A stretch of DNA of 64,000 bases from Flavobacteriales bacterium (GCA_016705955.1 JADJKO010000001.1:1-64000), one strand, 5' to 3'; shown: positions 27,092-36,259, numbered from the stretch's first letter. The notes: generated by a model from the letters alone, not told the origin. Made by a program: numbers and translations.

Positions 27092-28645
27092 ATGACCGCG
27101 AACATCCTCTGGGCCGACGACGAGATCGATCTCCTGCGACCACACGTGCTCTTCCTGCAAGGCAAGGGCTACAGCGTGGACACCGTGAACAACGGGCTGG
27201 ACGCCGTGGAGAGCAGCAAGAAGAAGGAGTACGACATCATCTTCCTGGATGAGAACATGCCCGGCCTCAGTGGGCTGGAAACGCTCTCGCGGATCAAAGC
27301 CCTGCATCCACTCGTACCGGTGATCATGATCACCAAGAGCGAGGAGGAACACATCATGGAGGAGGCCATCGGCGGCAAGATCAGCGACTACCTGATCAAG
27401 CCCGTGAACCCGAACCAGATCCTGCTCTCGCTGAAGAAGAACCTCGAAGGCCGCAAGCTGGTGAGCGAAAAGAGCAACACCAACTACCAACAGCAGTTCC
27501 GCCAACTCGCCATGCGCATGGGCGATCGCCTCAGCACCGAGGACTGGAAGCAGCTGTACAGCGAACTCGTCCGTTGGGAGCTCGACCTCAGCGGCGGACA
27601 GGACCAAGGAATGACGGAGATCCTCCGCTCGCAATGGGCCGAGGCCAACGAACAATTCTCTCGCTTCGTCACGGACCATTACATCGATTGGGTGAACAAC
27701 AAGGGCACTGATGTGCCGATGCAATCGCACCAGATCTTCAAAGCCAAGGTGGCTCCGTTGATCGACGAGAAGCAGCCGCCGCTCTTCATGATCCTCATCG
27801 ACAACCTGCGATTGGATCAATGGCGTGTGCTGGAACCGATCCTCAGCGAATTCTACCGCACCGAGGAACAGGGCCTCTTCTACAGCATCCTGCCCACCGC
27901 CACGCAGTACGCGCGCAACGCGCTCTTCGCCGGTATGATGCCGAGCGAGATCGAGAAGCGCTACCCCGGCAAGTGGGTGAACGAGGACGAGGAGGGCAGC
28001 AAGAACATGCACGAGGAGGAGTTCGTAGGCGGACAGTTGCAGCGCCTCGGCAAGAACGTGAAGTTCAGCTACCACAAGATCCTGAACATGAACGCCGGCA
28101 AGAAGCTCGCGGACAGTTTGGACAACCTCATGGGCAATCCGCTCAACGTGATCGTGTACAATTTCGTGGACATGCTCAGCCATGCGCGCACAGAGATGGA
28201 GGTGATCCGCGAGTTGGCCGAGGACGATGCCGCATACCGCAGCCTCACCAAGAGCTGGTTCGAGCACAGTCCGCTGTTCGACATCTTCAAAGGCATCGCC
28301 GAGCGTGGTGGCCGCGTGGTCATCACCACCGACCACGGCACGGTGCGCGTGAACGAGCCGAGCAAGATCGTCGGCGACCGTAACACCAACAGCAACCTGC
28401 GCTACAAGCACGGCAAGAACCTCAGCTACGAGCAGCGCGATGTATTGGTGGTGAAGGACCCCGCGCAAGTCTTCCTGCCGAAAGCGAATGTGAGCACCAC
28501 CTACGTCTTCGCCAAGAGCGATCGCTTCTTCGTGTACCCGAACAACTACAACCACTTCGTCACCTACTTCCGCCACACCTTCCAGCACGGCGGCATCTCC
28601 CTGGAGGAAATGCTGATCCCGTGGGCGGTGCTGAAGCCGAGATAA
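27092..28645 (+). CDS. porX: PorX, response regulator with PglZ/alkaline-phosphatase-type effector domain
   Basis: A 517-residue regulator of the type IX secretion system. Residues 1-120 are a receiver domain: WADDEID near residue 8 and phospho-acceptor Asp53 in IIFLDENMPG. Residues 200-517 are a PglZ domain of the alkaline phosphatase superfamily, with LIDNLRLDQW, ILPTATQYARN (nucleophile Thr), VVITTDHGT and YKHGKN as metal-binding or active-site parts. In Porphyromonas and Flavobacterium PorX controls expression of T9SS genes and secretion. Its presence agrees with four T9SS-type cargo proteins in this window. The ATG at 27092 begins the receiver domain directly. Confidence 0.95.
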   Translation: MTANILWADDEIDLLRPHVLFLQGKGYSVDTVNNGLDAVESSKKKEYDIIFLDENMPGLSGLETLSRIKALHPLVPVIMITKSEEEHIMEEAIGGKISDYLIKPVNPNQILLSLKKNLEGRKLVSEKSNTNYQQQFRQLAMRMGDRLSTEDWKQLYSELVRWELDLSGGQDQGMTEILRSQWAEANEQFSRFVTDHYIDWVNNKGTDVPMQSHQIFKAKVAPLIDEKQPPLFMILIDNLRLDQWRVLEPILSEFYRTEEQGLFYSILPTATQYARNALFAGMMPSEIEKRYPGKWVNEDEEGSKNMHEEEFVGGQLQRLGKNVKFSYHKILNMNAGKKLADSLDNLMGNPLNVIVYNFVDMLSHARTEMEVIRELAEDDAAYRSLTKSWFEHSPLFDIFKGIAERGGRVVITTDHGTVRVNEPSKIVGDRNTNSNLRYKHGKNLSYEQRDVLVVKDPAQVFLPKANVSTTYVFAKSDRFFVYPNNYNHFVTYFRHTFQHGGISLEEMLIPWAVLKPR

Positions 28646-28653
28646 GGGAATAC

Positions 28654-28735
28654 ATCCACAGATGACGCGGATGAGCACAGATGGGCTGTGTTCCATACCG
28701 TCTTCTATCTGTGACTTTCTGTGACATCTGTGGAT
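28654..28735. repeat. ATCTGTG-family inverted repeat between porX and tsaE
   Basis: ATCCACAGATGACGCGGATG... (28654-28682) is an imperfect inverted repeat of ATCTGTGACTTTCTGTGACA... (28707-28735), 29 bases each, loop 24. It may double as the porX terminator. Confidence 0.6.
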
Positions 28736-28753
28736 CCCCTCTTTCTTTGTGGA

Positions 28754-29185
28754 ATGAGCGCAGGGATCGTATTGCCATCGGCAGAGGACGCCGTTGCCGT
28801 CGCGCGAGAGATCCTGCAACGCCATCCCGATGCGCGTGTCCTCGCTCTGCACGGTGAACTCGGCGCAGGCAAGACCACCCTCATCAAAGGCTTCTGCATA
28901 GCACTCGGTGTCACGGACCATACGAGCAGTCCCAGCTTCGCGATCGTGAACGAATACCGCCGAGCGAACGGGGAAGCGCTCTACCACTTCGACCTCTATC
29001 GCATCCGCAACCCCCGCGAATTGCGCGACATCGGTTTCGAGGAGTACGTGGATAGCGGCGCCTACTGCTTCATCGAATGGCCGGAGTTGGCCGATGGCCT
29101 CCTTCCACCGGACGCGCTGCACGTGTACGTGGATCCGCGGCCCGATGGCAGCCGGAGCATCACCCTTGCGGATCAACCGCGATAG
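28754..29185 (+). CDS. tsaE: tRNA threonylcarbamoyladenosine biosynthesis ATPase TsaE
   Basis: A 143-residue P-loop protein. TsaE works with TsaB and TsaD in making t6A37 on ANN-decoding tRNAs. It shows Walker A LHGELGAGKTTLIKG (about residue 32), the switch region TSSPSFAIVNEYR, the YHFDLYRI motif and CFIEWPELADGLLP near the end. Length is normal for the family. The gene lies between porX and ald, an arrangement common in Bacteroidota. The ATG at 28754 is used; the upstream in-frame ATG falls in the repeat. Confidence 0.95.
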   Translation: MSAGIVLPSAEDAVAVAREILQRHPDARVLALHGELGAGKTTLIKGFCIALGVTDHTSSPSFAIVNEYRRANGEALYHFDLYRIRNPRELRDIGFEEYVDSGAYCFIEWPELADGLLPPDALHVYVDPRPDGSRSITLADQPR

Positions 29186-29232
29186 GCTGAAAAGCGGGTT
29201 TCCGGTCGGTCTCCCCATGGCTTCACGGGCCG

Positions 29233-29240
29233 TACATTCG
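29233..29240 (+). promoter_or_regulatory. Candidate -7 box (TACATTCG) for ald
   Basis: A TAnnTTyG match 19 bases before the ald ATG at 29260. Confidence 0.35.
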
Positions 29241-29259
29241 CGATCCACCCCTCGTACCG

Positions 29260-30480
29260 ATGAGCGCGTCCACCGAACTCCTGAAGCAACTGGCCCGCGA
29301 GAGTTCGATGATGCCACAGGAGCAACTGGTCGAGGTTGCCCGAAGGAAGAAGTCGCTCTATATCGGCATCCCCAAGGAGATCACGTTCCAGGAACACCGC
29401 GTTCCACTTACCCCGGCCGCCGTCGCCACGCTCGTGCAGCGTGATCACGAAGTGGTGATCGAACGCGGCGCCGGAGCACCCGCCCAATTCCAGGACAACG
29501 ATTACAGCGAGGCCGGTGCGCGCGTCGTCGATTCCGCCGATGAGGTCTACAAAGCGGACATGATCCTGAAGGTGGCGCCGCCCACGCACGCCGAGATCGA
29601 GATGCTGCGCCACAAGCAGATCCTCGTGTCCGCACTCCAACTCACCGTGCAGCCGAAGGACACGTTGCGGCGCATGATGGAGAAGCGCATGACCGCCGTG
29701 GCCTGGGATTTCATCAAGGACCGCGAAGGGATCTTCCCGATCATCCGTGCCATGGGCGAGATCGCAGGCACCACCAGCATTCAGGTCGCCAGCGAATACC
29801 TCAGCGCCGACAAGGGCGGACCGGGCACCATGCTCGGCGGCATCAGCGGTGTGGAACCTGCCGAAGTGGTGATCATCGGCGCGGGCACGGTGGGTGAATT
29901 CGCCACACGCGCAGCACTCGGTCTGGGTGCCAGCGTGAAGGTCTTTGACAAGAGCATCTACCGGCTGCGTCGTTTGCAGAGCGCACTCGGCCAACGCATC
30001 TGGACCAGCGTGGTGCAACCCGAGGTGCTACGCAAAGCACTTCGCAACGCGGACGTCGCCATCGGCGCACTACGTCCGGAAGAAGGTCGCACGCCTTTGG
30101 TGGTGAGCGAGGAGATGGTGAAGGAGATGAAGAGCGGCAGTGTGATCGTGGATGTGAGCATCGATCGCGGCGGCTGCTTCGAAACGAGTGAGGTCACCAC
30201 GCACACCGATCCCGTGTACAAGAAGTACGGCGTGCTGCACTACGGCGTACCGAACATCGCCAGCCGCGTACCGCGCACGGCGAGCACCGCGTTGAGCAAC
30301 ATCTTCGGACCGATGCTCCTGAGCATGGGCGAGGTGGGAGGATTCGAGAACCTCATCAAGAGCGACCTCGGTGTACGCCACGGCGTGTACCTCTACAACG
30401 GTACCGTCACCAGCGCCATCCTTGGCGAGGCCTTCAAGCTGCCGCACAAGGATCTGGATATTCTGTTGGCGGCGTTCTGA
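29260..30480 (+). CDS. ald: Alanine dehydrogenase
   Basis: A 406-residue enzyme that interconverts L-alanine and pyruvate with NAD. The N-terminal catalytic domain has IGIPKEITFQEHRVPLTP and the substrate Lys region LKVAPPTHAEIEML; the Rossmann domain has VVIIGAGTVGEFATRAALGLG (about residue 205) and the C-terminal part VDVSIDRGGCFETS and GVPNIASRVPRTAS. The Bacteroidota form has an extended N-terminus of about 30 residues as seen here. It is followed by a CACTCCGGG hairpin repeat. Confidence 0.93.
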   Translation: MSASTELLKQLARESSMMPQEQLVEVARRKKSLYIGIPKEITFQEHRVPLTPAAVATLVQRDHEVVIERGAGAPAQFQDNDYSEAGARVVDSADEVYKADMILKVAPPTHAEIEMLRHKQILVSALQLTVQPKDTLRRMMEKRMTAVAWDFIKDREGIFPIIRAMGEIAGTTSIQVASEYLSADKGGPGTMLGGISGVEPAEVVIIGAGTVGEFATRAALGLGASVKVFDKSIYRLRRLQSALGQRIWTSVVQPEVLRKALRNADVAIGALRPEEGRTPLVVSEEMVKEMKSGSVIVDVSIDRGGCFETSEVTTHTDPVYKKYGVLHYGVPNIASRVPRTASTALSNIFGPMLLSMGEVGGFENLIKSDLGVRHGVYLYNGTVTSAILGEAFKLPHKDLDILLAAF

Positions 30481-30490
30481 GGTCGCGCGC

Positions 30491-30541
30491 ACGTCACTCC
30501 GGGCGATGCGAGGCTCTGCGAGCGAGACCCGGAGTCTCACC
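30491..30541. repeat. CACTCCGG hairpin repeat after ald, possible terminator
   Basis: ACTCCGGG (30496-30503) and CCCGGAGT (30528-30535) form an 8-bp stem with a 24-base loop, related to the repeats at 10281 and 10538. There is no T-run. Confidence 0.5.
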
Positions 30542-30649
30542 AATGACCTGCATTCGCGAGCCTTCGTGAGACACCGGATGGACCGCTCCGCGGATCCTCC
30601 GGTGTGACGCGCGGTCCAATGCTTTGCGGCCCCTTGCATTCCTCCCCGG

Positions 30650-30657
30650 TACCTTCG
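30650..30657 (+). promoter_or_regulatory. Candidate -7 box (TACCTTCG) for surE
   Basis: A TAnnTTyG match six bases before the surE ATG; predicts a leaderless or nearly leaderless transcript. Confidence 0.4.
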
Positions 30658-30663
30658 CCGACC

Positions 30664-31443
30664 ATGAACGACCGCCCCCTGATCCTGGTGACGAACGACG
30701 ACGGCATTCACGCGCCGGGCATCCGCACGTTGATCGAGGAGGTGCTGCCCTTCGGTCGCGTGCTCGTGGTCGCACCGGACAAACCACAGAGCGCTATGGG
30801 CCACGCCATCACCATCCACAGCTTCCTGCGCTTGAACCGCATTGACCTGTTGGACGGCGTGGAGGCGTGGAGTTGCAGCGGCACGCCGGTGGATTGTGTG
30901 AAGCTCGCCATCTACAAATTGCTCAACGGCGCGAAACCCGACCTGCTCGTGAGCGGTGTGAACCACGGCGCCAACATCAGCATCAACGTGTTGTACAGCG
31001 GCACCATGAGCGCGGCGGTGGAAGGCGCGATGGAAGGCATCCCCAGCATCGGCTTCTCGTTGATGGACCACAGCATCGAAGCGGACTTTTCCCCTGTGTG
31101 TCCCGTGATCCGCAATGTGGTGGCGAACGCGATCCAACACGGCATCGCACCGGGTACCTGCCTCAATGTGAATGTGCCGCGCACCGGTGGTGTGCCGCTC
31201 AAGGGCATCCGCGTTTGCCGACAAGCCACCGCGAATTGGGAGGATGAATTCGAGACGCGCCTCGACCCCGGTCGCAAGGAATACTACTGGCTCAAGGGTG
31301 AGTTCCGCAGCCACGACCACGGCGAGGACACCGATGTGTGGGCGGTGGACAATGGTTACGTGAGCATCGTGCCCACGCAGTTCGACATGACCGCGCACCA
31401 CGCCATCGCCGCGTTGAACACCTGGGATCATGCGGTGGGATAG
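30664..31443 (+). CDS. surE: 5'-nucleotidase SurE
   Basis: A 259-residue metal-dependent nucleoside monophosphate phosphatase. The signature LVTNDDGIHAPG (residues 8-19) provides the metal-binding Asp pair, and PDKPQSAMGHAIT, LLVSGVNHGANIS and YSGTMSAAVEGAM are all family motifs. The ATG at 30664 is the only one that places the NDDG motif at the usual distance. The last codons overlap the next gene by 14 bases, so the two are co-translated. A TACCTTCG box lies directly upstream. Confidence 0.96.
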   Translation: MNDRPLILVTNDDGIHAPGIRTLIEEVLPFGRVLVVAPDKPQSAMGHAITIHSFLRLNRIDLLDGVEAWSCSGTPVDCVKLAIYKLLNGAKPDLLVSGVNHGANISINVLYSGTMSAAVEGAMEGIPSIGFSLMDHSIEADFSPVCPVIRNVVANAIQHGIAPGTCLNVNVPRTGGVPLKGIRVCRQATANWEDEFETRLDPGRKEYYWLKGEFRSHDHGEDTDVWAVDNGYVSIVPTQFDMTAHHAIAALNTWDHAVG

Positions 31444-31747
31444 TCGCGGCGTCGGCTTCGTCCTGGGCATGTTGGCACCGCTGCTCGGCTTCGCGGCCTA
31501 CGGCGGCATCTACGTCACCGCCATCCGGCCGCACCACGATTTCCACTGGTTCGTGTACGATCTCTTTCTCGACACATCGGAGTTCCAGCCGCGCGTGGCG
31601 AGCCTCAGCCTTATCGCCGATGCCGTCCTCTTCTTCATCCTCGATCGGCTCGACATGCAGAAGGCCATGCGCGGTGTCATCGCTGCGATGATGGTCTACG
31701 GTGTGTACATCATCGTCATGCTCATCGCGAACAGTATGCTGGACTGA
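31430..31747 (+). CDS. Small membrane protein between surE and lpxB
   Basis: A 105-residue protein with three predicted membrane helices (GFVLGMLAPLLGFAAYGGIYV, a middle helix around VASLSLIADAVLFFIL, and AAMMVYGVYIIVMLIA). Not assigned to a named family. It overlaps surE by 14 bases and its stop overlaps the lpxB start (TGATG), so it is coupled to both and may act in envelope biogenesis. The coupling is visible; the role is inference. Confidence 0.8.
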   Translation: MRWDSRGVGFVLGMLAPLLGFAAYGGIYVTAIRPHHDFHWFVYDLFLDTSEFQPRVASLSLIADAVLFFILDRLDMQKAMRGVIAAMMVYGVYIIVMLIANSMLD

Positions 31748-32916
31748 TGGCGAAGCGACTCTACATCATTGCCGGTGAAGCCAGCGGCGACCTCCACGGC
31801 GCCAACCTCGTGCGTGAACTCTTCGCCTGCGCCTCGCCGAACAACGAACATCGAACAACGAACAACGATCCACCGAACAACCTCTCTATCCGTGCCTGGG
31901 GCGGCGATCGCATGTCCGCTGCCGGTGCCGAGGTCGTGAAGCACTACCGCGAACTCGCCTTCATGGGCTTCACGCAAGTGATCATGAACCTGCGCACCAT
32001 CCTGCGCAACATCGAGGTCTGCAAGCAGGACATCGAAGCGTTCAAACCCGATGCGATCGTCCTCATCGACTACCCCGGCTTCAACCTGCGCATCGCCGAG
32101 TGGGCACACGCGAAGGGGATCCCTGTGTACTACTACATCAGTCCGCAGGTGTGGGCGTGGAAGAAGGGACGTGCGTACACCATCAAGCGCGTGGTGGATC
32201 GCATGTATGTGATCCTGCCCTTCGAGAAGGAGTGGTACGCGAAGTATGGCATGGACGTCGAGTTCGTCGGACATCCCTTGCTCGATGCGATCCAACAAGA
32301 AGGCTCCGCCCCGTTGAAGCCCTTGCCCGGTGATGATGCGCGTCCTGTCGTGGCTTTACTCCCCGGCAGTCGGCAGCAGGAGATCCATCGCATCCTGCCC
32401 TTGATGGTGAGTGTGGCCGGCCGCTTCCCGCAATACCGTTTCGTGCTTGCCGCCGCGCCATCCGTGCCGGATGGACTTTACAAGCAATTCATTGGCATCG
32501 CACCGGTTGAAGTGGTGAAGGACCGCACCTACGATGTCCTTCGCCATGCGCGCGCGGCACTCGTTACGAGCGGCACCGCTACGTTGGAGACCGCACTCTT
32601 CGGCGTGCCCGAGGCGGTATGCTACAGCGGCAGTGCCCTCAACGTGTGGATCGCAAGGCGCTTGGTCGATATCGAGTTCATCAGCCTCGTGAACCTCATC
32701 ATGGGCAAGGAGGTCGTCCGCGAGTTGATCCAGTCCGATCTCACGGTGGACTCCATGGCCAAGGAACTGGAGCAACTCATGGCCGATGGCCCCTACCGCA
32801 GCACCATGCTCAACAGCCTCACGGCCTTGCGCATCAAGCTCGGAGGGCCCGGCGCATCGCACAAGGTCGCTACGGCCGTGTGGAAAAGTCTAGCGGAACG
32901 GTCGGCCAGCCGCTGA
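31747..32916 (+). CDS. lpxB: Lipid A disaccharide synthase LpxB, with repeat insert
   Basis: A 389-residue glycosyltransferase joining UDP-diacyl-GlcN and lipid X. Family motifs are GEASGDLHGANLV at the N-terminus, YYISPQVWAWKKGR, VEFVGHPLLDAI, LLPGSRQQEI and VTSGTATLETALFGVPEAV. Residues about 31-48 (ASPNNEHRTTNNDPPNN) are not normal for LpxB; they are encoded by an AAC-rich repeat inserted in frame between helix one and the WGGD motif. The ATG overlaps the stop of the small membrane gene. Confidence 0.95.
   Translation: MAKRLYIIAGEASGDLHGANLVRELFACASPNNEHRTTNNDPPNNLSIRAWGGDRMSAAGAEVVKHYRELAFMGFTQVIMNLRTILRNIEVCKQDIEAFKPDAIVLIDYPGFNLRIAEWAHAKGIPVYYYISPQVWAWKKGRAYTIKRVVDRMYVILPFEKEWYAKYGMDVEFVGHPLLDAIQQEGSAPLKPLPGDDARPVVALLPGSRQQEIHRILPLMVSVAGRFPQYRFVLAAAPSVPDGLYKQFIGIAPVEVVKDRTYDVLRHARAALVTSGTATLETALFGVPEAVCYSGSALNVWIARRLVDIEFISLVNLIMGKEVVRELIQSDLTVDSMAKELEQLMADGPYRSTMLNSLTALRIKLGGPGASHKVATAVWKSLAERSASR
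31837..31882. repeat. In-frame CGAACAAC repeat inside lpxB
   Basis: About 46 bases with four CGAACAAC/CGAACATC units, of the same family as the repeats at 10706-10831 and 47198-47288. Translated as an Asn/Thr/Pro-rich loop that other LpxB proteins lack. Confidence 0.65.
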
Positions 32917-32925
32917 CCACCCGGG

Positions 32926-32933
32926 TACTTTTG
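32926..32933 (+). promoter_or_regulatory. Candidate -7 box (TACTTTTG) for the SpoIID-like gene
   Basis: A perfect TAnnTTTG match nine bases before the ATG at 32943. Confidence 0.45.
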
Positions 32934-32942
32934 GGCGCTTCC

Positions 32943-34163
32943 ATGGCGCTGCGTTCCTCCGTCCTTCTCGCATTGGTCTTTCTGCTGGGCACCAGCATGG
33001 GCGGACCGACCGACATGGATCGCGTCATGCGCGTCGGCCTCTTCCGCGATCGGCCAACCGCACAAGTGCTCGTCATGAGTTCGCGTGGCACATCCTCCGT
33101 CCTCGCCGATGGCACGCGGGTAGGGGAGTTGCGCTCTTCCGATGGACTGCGCATAGCGGTCATCCCCGGTGGACTTTCCGCGAAGTCCCTGAGTCTATCC
33201 TTCACCGCCAAGAAGAAGATCGAAGTGATCCCCGTCGCTGCGGATGGCGGCTTCCGCTTACGCCCCGATGAAAGCAAGCACTCCGACCGCGAGTATCCCG
33301 GCGCATTGGAAGTGAGTGTCGCCGGAAGCAAACTCCTGCTCGTGGATCGTGTTCCGGTGGAAGCCTACACCGCCGGTGTCGTGCGCTCCGAGGCCGGCAA
33401 CTTCCACCACATCGAATATTACAAATTGCAGGCGGTGAGTTGCCGCACGTATGCGCTCACCAACCAGCGCAAGCACATCGCCGAGGGCTTCGAGCTCTGC
33501 GATGGCGTGCATTGTCAGGTCTTCCAAGGCCGCAACAAGAACGACAGCATCGCCGAGGCCGTCACCGCCACCCGCGGACTCGTCATCGTCGATTCCAACA
33601 TCAAGCTCATCCACGCCACCTTCCACAGCAACTGCGGCGGCGAGACCATCAACGCCGAGGATCTCTGGAGCAAGCAGGAACCCTACCTGCGCGCCACCCG
33701 CGATACCTTCTGCGTCGCCGCGCCGCACGCCACATGGGAGAAGACCCTCACGCGCACCGAGTGGCTCGCTTACCTCACCAAGCGCTTCGGCTTTTCCGCT
33801 GCGGACAAGGCCCATCTCGCCGCCGTGCTGGATTACCAACCCCAATGCCGCGACCTCTACCTCGGCAACACCTGGCCCTTGCTCCCATTGAAGCACATCC
33901 GCGAGGACCTCAAACTCAAGAGCACCTTCTTCAGCGTTACCACCACCGGTGAAAGCGTCCTCCTGCAAGGAAGAGGATTCGGCCACGCCGTCGGCCTCTG
34001 CCAGGAAGGCGCCATGGGCATGGCCCGCGCTGGGTACTCCTACACCGATATCCTCCACCACTACTACGCCGAGGTCCATCTCGTGGACCTCTCCACCATC
34101 GACTTCTTCCGCGACGAAGGCGACACCCAACTCGTCCCGGGCCCGCGCCCTCCGCTTCGATAA
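32943..34163 (+). CDS. SpoIID/LytB domain protein
   Basis: A 406-residue exported protein: short signal (SVLLALVFLLGTSMGG) and a SpoIID/LytB domain from about residue 120 to 390. Motifs include VPVEAYTAGVVRSEAG, LQAVSCRTYAL, ATRGLVI, FHSNCGGETINAEDLW and GRGFGHAVGLCQEGAMGMARAGY. In Bacillus SpoIID is a lytic transglycosylase that acts on denuded peptidoglycan strands; the role outside spore formers is unclear but probably concerns cell-wall remodelling. The ATG at 32943 lies 27 bases after the lpxB stop. Confidence 0.88.
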   Translation: MALRSSVLLALVFLLGTSMGGPTDMDRVMRVGLFRDRPTAQVLVMSSRGTSSVLADGTRVGELRSSDGLRIAVIPGGLSAKSLSLSFTAKKKIEVIPVAADGGFRLRPDESKHSDREYPGALEVSVAGSKLLLVDRVPVEAYTAGVVRSEAGNFHHIEYYKLQAVSCRTYALTNQRKHIAEGFELCDGVHCQVFQGRNKNDSIAEAVTATRGLVIVDSNIKLIHATFHSNCGGETINAEDLWSKQEPYLRATRDTFCVAAPHATWEKTLTRTEWLAYLTKRFGFSAADKAHLAAVLDYQPQCRDLYLGNTWPLLPLKHIREDLKLKSTFFSVTTTGESVLLQGRGFGHAVGLCQEGAMGMARAGYSYTDILHHYYAEVHLVDLSTIDFFRDEGDTQLVPGPRPPLR

Positions 34164-34189
34164 GGCGTCCGACCAGCTGCCCCTCTGCC

Positions 34190-35060
34190 ATGCGGAGTTG
34201 AAGCTGCAAAGGCGCGAAGACGCAGAGAGCAGTGCGGATCAAGCGCTGGGAAATGCCGCAGGAAGACACAGTGACGGGGAATTCCTTCCGATCCTTTGCG
34301 CATTTGCGGCCACTTCATCTCCGTGCCCTCTGCCCCTCTGCGGTTCACACTTCCCTGCGTTCCCTGCGCCTCCGCGTGAACCGCATTCCTCTTCGTGTTT
34401 CCCATTCCGCGCAGCGGAAACCCTTGCGGCATTTTCCTGCATCCGCCGCATCCCTCTTTGCGTCTTCGCGCCTTTGCGGCCACCTTCTTTCCGCGCCTCC
34501 GCGGTCCACTCTTCCCCGCGCCCCTCGCGCCTCCGCGTGAAGTGCATTTCTTCACTCCACAGTCATTACATCATTCTCCTCTGCGTTCTCTGCGCCTCTG
34601 CGTGAGGTGCATTCCCCCTCGCGCCTTCGCGTGAAGTGCATTTCTTCACTCCACAGTCATTACATCATTCTCCTCTGCGTTCTCTGCGCCTCTGCGTGAG
34701 GTGCATTCATATCACCCCATCACGGCTCACTCTTCTCCGCGTCCCCCGCGCCTCCGCGTGAACCGCATTCCTCTTCGTGTTTCCCATTCCGCGCAGCGGA
34801 AACCCTTGCGGCATTTTCCCACATCCGCCGCATCCCTCTTTGCGTCTTCGCGCCTCCGCGGTCCACTCTTCCCCGCGCCCCTCGCGCCTCCGCGTGAAGT
34901 GCATTTCTTCACTCCACAGTCATTACATCATTCTCCTCTGCGTTCTCTGCGCCTCTGCGTGAGGTGCATTCATATCACCCCATCACGGCTCACTCTTCTC
35001 CGCGTCCCCCGCGCCTCTGCGTGAACCGCATTCCCTTCACTCCCCTCCAACGCTCTCTTC
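34190..35060. repeat. 900-bp field of CTCTGCG/TTTGCGG-family repeats
   Basis: No gene lies between 34164 and 35083. The stretch is built of 7-12 base words (CTCTGCGTTCTCTGCGCCTC, CGCGCCTCCGCGTGAA, CCTTTGCGGC) in longer blocks. A block of about 230 bp at 34377-34617 recurs with deletions at 34759-34973. An 82-base block ending CTGCGTGAGGTGCATTC occurs at 34533, 34626 and 34886. A 63-base block starting ATATCACCCCATCACGG occurs at 34708 and 34973. It appears to have grown by duplication. Confidence 0.8.
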
Positions 35061-35068
35061 TCTCCAAC

Positions 35069-35076
35069 TACTTTCG
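35069..35076 (+). promoter_or_regulatory. Candidate -7 box (TACTTTCG) for the RlmI-like gene
   Basis: A TAnnTTyG match seven bases before the ATG at 35084, just after the repeat field ends. Confidence 0.4.
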
Positions 35077-35083
35077 GCCCCCC

Positions 35084-36259
35084 ATGCCCCAAGCCCGCAT
35101 CATCGTGGAGGACACCCACGAACGCATCGCCAGCGGTCACCCCTGGATCTTCGCCACGCAGATCGTCCGTGAGGAAGGCACCTACACCCCCGGTGATATC
35201 GTGCAGGTCTTCGACACCAAGCACCATCCGCTCGGACAGGGCTACATCAACCCGCTATCCATGATCCGCGTGCGCTTGCTCACCACGCATGTGGAGGAAC
35301 ACATCAACACCGACTTCATACGCGCCCGCATCGAACGCGCATGGCACTACCGCCAGAGCCTCGGCTATACCGCCAGTTGCCGCGTTGTCTTTGGTGAAGC
35401 CGACCAACTCCCCGGCCTCGTCGTGGACAAATTCAACAACGTCCTCTCCATCCAATTCCTCACCCTCGGCATGGAGCGCTGGAAGGATGTCGTCCTCCAA
35501 GCCCTCACGGACATCGTCAAGCCCACCGGCATCTACCTCCGTAACGATGTCCCCATCCGCGAGAAGGAGGGCCTGCCCATGGAAACCGGCTTTTTCGGCA
35601 AGCACTTCAACACCTCCCTCATCATCGAGGACGGTGTCGGCGTCCGCATGCACGTCGATGTCGCCGGCGGACAGAAGACCGGCCACTTCCTCGATCAAGC
35701 CCTCAACCACACCGCCATCCAGCGCATCGCATCCGGCAAGCGCGTCCTCGATTGCTTCACCCACACCGGCGGCTTCGCACTTCACGCCGCCAAGGGGGGC
35801 GCCACTTCCGTGGAAGGGCTCGACATCTCCGCCGAGGCCGTCGCCCTCGCCACGCGCAACGCCGCGCTGAACCAATTCCCCAACTGCACCTTCCGCGCCG
35901 CCAACGTCTTCGATCACCTCACCGAGGCCAGCCGCACCGGAAAGCAGTGGGATGTCATCGTCCTCGATCCACCCGCATTCGCCAAGAGCAAGGGCGCCCT
36001 CCAGAACGCCATCCGTGGCTACAAGGAGATCAACCTCCGCGCACTCAAGTGCATCCCCGCCGGCGGCTTCCTCGTCACCTGCTCCTGCTCGCAGCACCTG
36101 TCCACCACCGGCTTCCGCCACATGATCGCCGATGCCGCACGCGATGCCGGACGCCGCCTCCGCGAAGTGTACACCGGCGGCCAACCACCGGACCACCCCG
36201 TGCTGTGGGGCGTGCCCGAGACGCGCTACCTCAAGTGCCTCATCCTCGAAGTGGAGTAG
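35084..36259 (+). CDS. Class I SAM-dependent rRNA methyltransferase, RlmI family
   Basis: A 391-residue protein with an N-terminal PUA domain (residues 1-75, HERIASGHPWIFATQI), an EEHI domain and a C-terminal Rossmann methyltransferase. Motifs are FLDQALNH, VLDCFTHTGGFALHAAKGGA (SAM motif I), VIVLDPPAFAKSK (motif IV) and FLVTCSCSQH (motif VI, catalytic Cys). RlmI makes m5C1962 of 23S rRNA; the family position here fits that role though the exact target is not proven. Upstream is the repeat field, so the gene has its own promoter. Confidence 0.9.
   Translation: MPQARIIVEDTHERIASGHPWIFATQIVREEGTYTPGDIVQVFDTKHHPLGQGYINPLSMIRVRLLTTHVEEHINTDFIRARIERAWHYRQSLGYTASCRVVFGEADQLPGLVVDKFNNVLSIQFLTLGMERWKDVVLQALTDIVKPTGIYLRNDVPIREKEGLPMETGFFGKHFNTSLIIEDGVGVRMHVDVAGGQKTGHFLDQALNHTAIQRIASGKRVLDCFTHTGGFALHAAKGGATSVEGLDISAEAVALATRNAALNQFPNCTFRAANVFDHLTEASRTGKQWDVIVLDPPAFAKSKGALQNAIRGYKEINLRALKCIPAGGFLVTCSCSQHLSTTGFRHMIADAARDAGRRLREVYTGGQPPDHPVLWGVPETRYLKCLILEVE

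Noticed and set aside
34190..35060. Small proteins encoded in the CTCTGCG field
   Set aside because: All open frames are repeat translations without start context or conserved domains.
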